In this document: positions 63,746 through 64,000 of the stretch, in pieces
Layout: the number at the start of each line of letters is the position of its first letter
Numbering within the stretch: the stretch's first letter is position 1
NCBI GenBank assembly: GCA_944989445.1
Contig: CALYLW010000135.1
Location: 986,217-1,050,216 of the forward strand
DNA: 64,000 bases
From: Ampullaceana balthica
Lineage: Eukaryota > Mollusca > Gastropoda > Lymnaeidae
Direction of reading: 5' to 3'
Translations under genes and position numbers: made by a program
Notes under the pieces: generated by a model
The model's input: only the letters and a program-made list of their open reading frames with translations
Told to the model about the DNA's origin: nothing
Databases searched by the model: none

Positions 63746-64000
63746 GATGACAGTGTGGTGACTTCAGTGATGAGTGTGTGAACTGTGTGTGAATCTACTG
63801 AAGTGTACTGTTTATAATAAAGTATAGTCATAGTGGGCCAACTCATATTATTGCAAATAAATAGTTTATCATAATTATAAGTTAAAGTCATAATGAGGCC
63901 TAGGCCTAAGTACCTAAGACTAAGTCTAAGTATATAGCTACTTTGACAGGATTTTTAGATGTTGTCAGATTGCGCCACAAAACACATTCAAGTAAGTAAT

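Overview
The window is animal nuclear DNA. It is AT-rich and intron-rich, and very dense in minisatellites and in decayed transposons. The only host gene I can identify is a complete RICTOR orthologue, the scaffold subunit of mTOR complex 2. It lies on the minus strand from an ATG at 62245 to a TGA at 20199. I traced 36 coding exons by hand; they total 5304 nt (1767 codons plus stop), all with GT-AG introns and with phases that join without a break. The retroelement mix (CR1-like LINEs with GATAA tails, a Penelope-like element, an RTE-like LINE, tRNA-SINE, hAT and piggyBac relics) together with the Rictor sequence suggests a lophotrochozoan, most likely a gastropod mollusc. The species call is inference only.

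Layout. 1-7350: a chain of minisatellites (the first is 2.77 kb), a tRNA-derived SINE and a small Penelope LTR relic. 7690-9905: a broken CR1-like LINE interrupted by a triplicated ~315-bp unit. 10000-20000: gene-poor DNA with a 145-bp-arm hairpin, an AT minisatellite, a MITE-like block with GTACGTCAC motifs, a nearly perfect 36-bp satellite of about 22.7 copies and a GC-rich insertion flanked by 15-bp direct repeats. 20199-62245: RICTOR. Its introns hold eight minisatellites, two CR1 fragments, a broken piggyBac, a TTAA-flanked element with a Penelope relic nested inside it, a nearly intact RTE-like LINE with 10-bp target duplications, and at least seven MITEs. 62246-64000: the RICTOR upstream region and another CR1 3' end.

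Most striking signal. Two RICTOR intronic minisatellites (intron 22 and intron 34) are built from the exon/intron junction itself. Each unit carries a copy of the exon's last bases plus its 5' splice site, so the real donor sits next to an array of decoy donors. In intron 22 the two nearest copies are exactly 33 nt apart and would add 11 or 22 residues in frame. A third array (7057-7350, plus strand) carries seven copies of a perfect CAG|GTAAG donor with no known gene.
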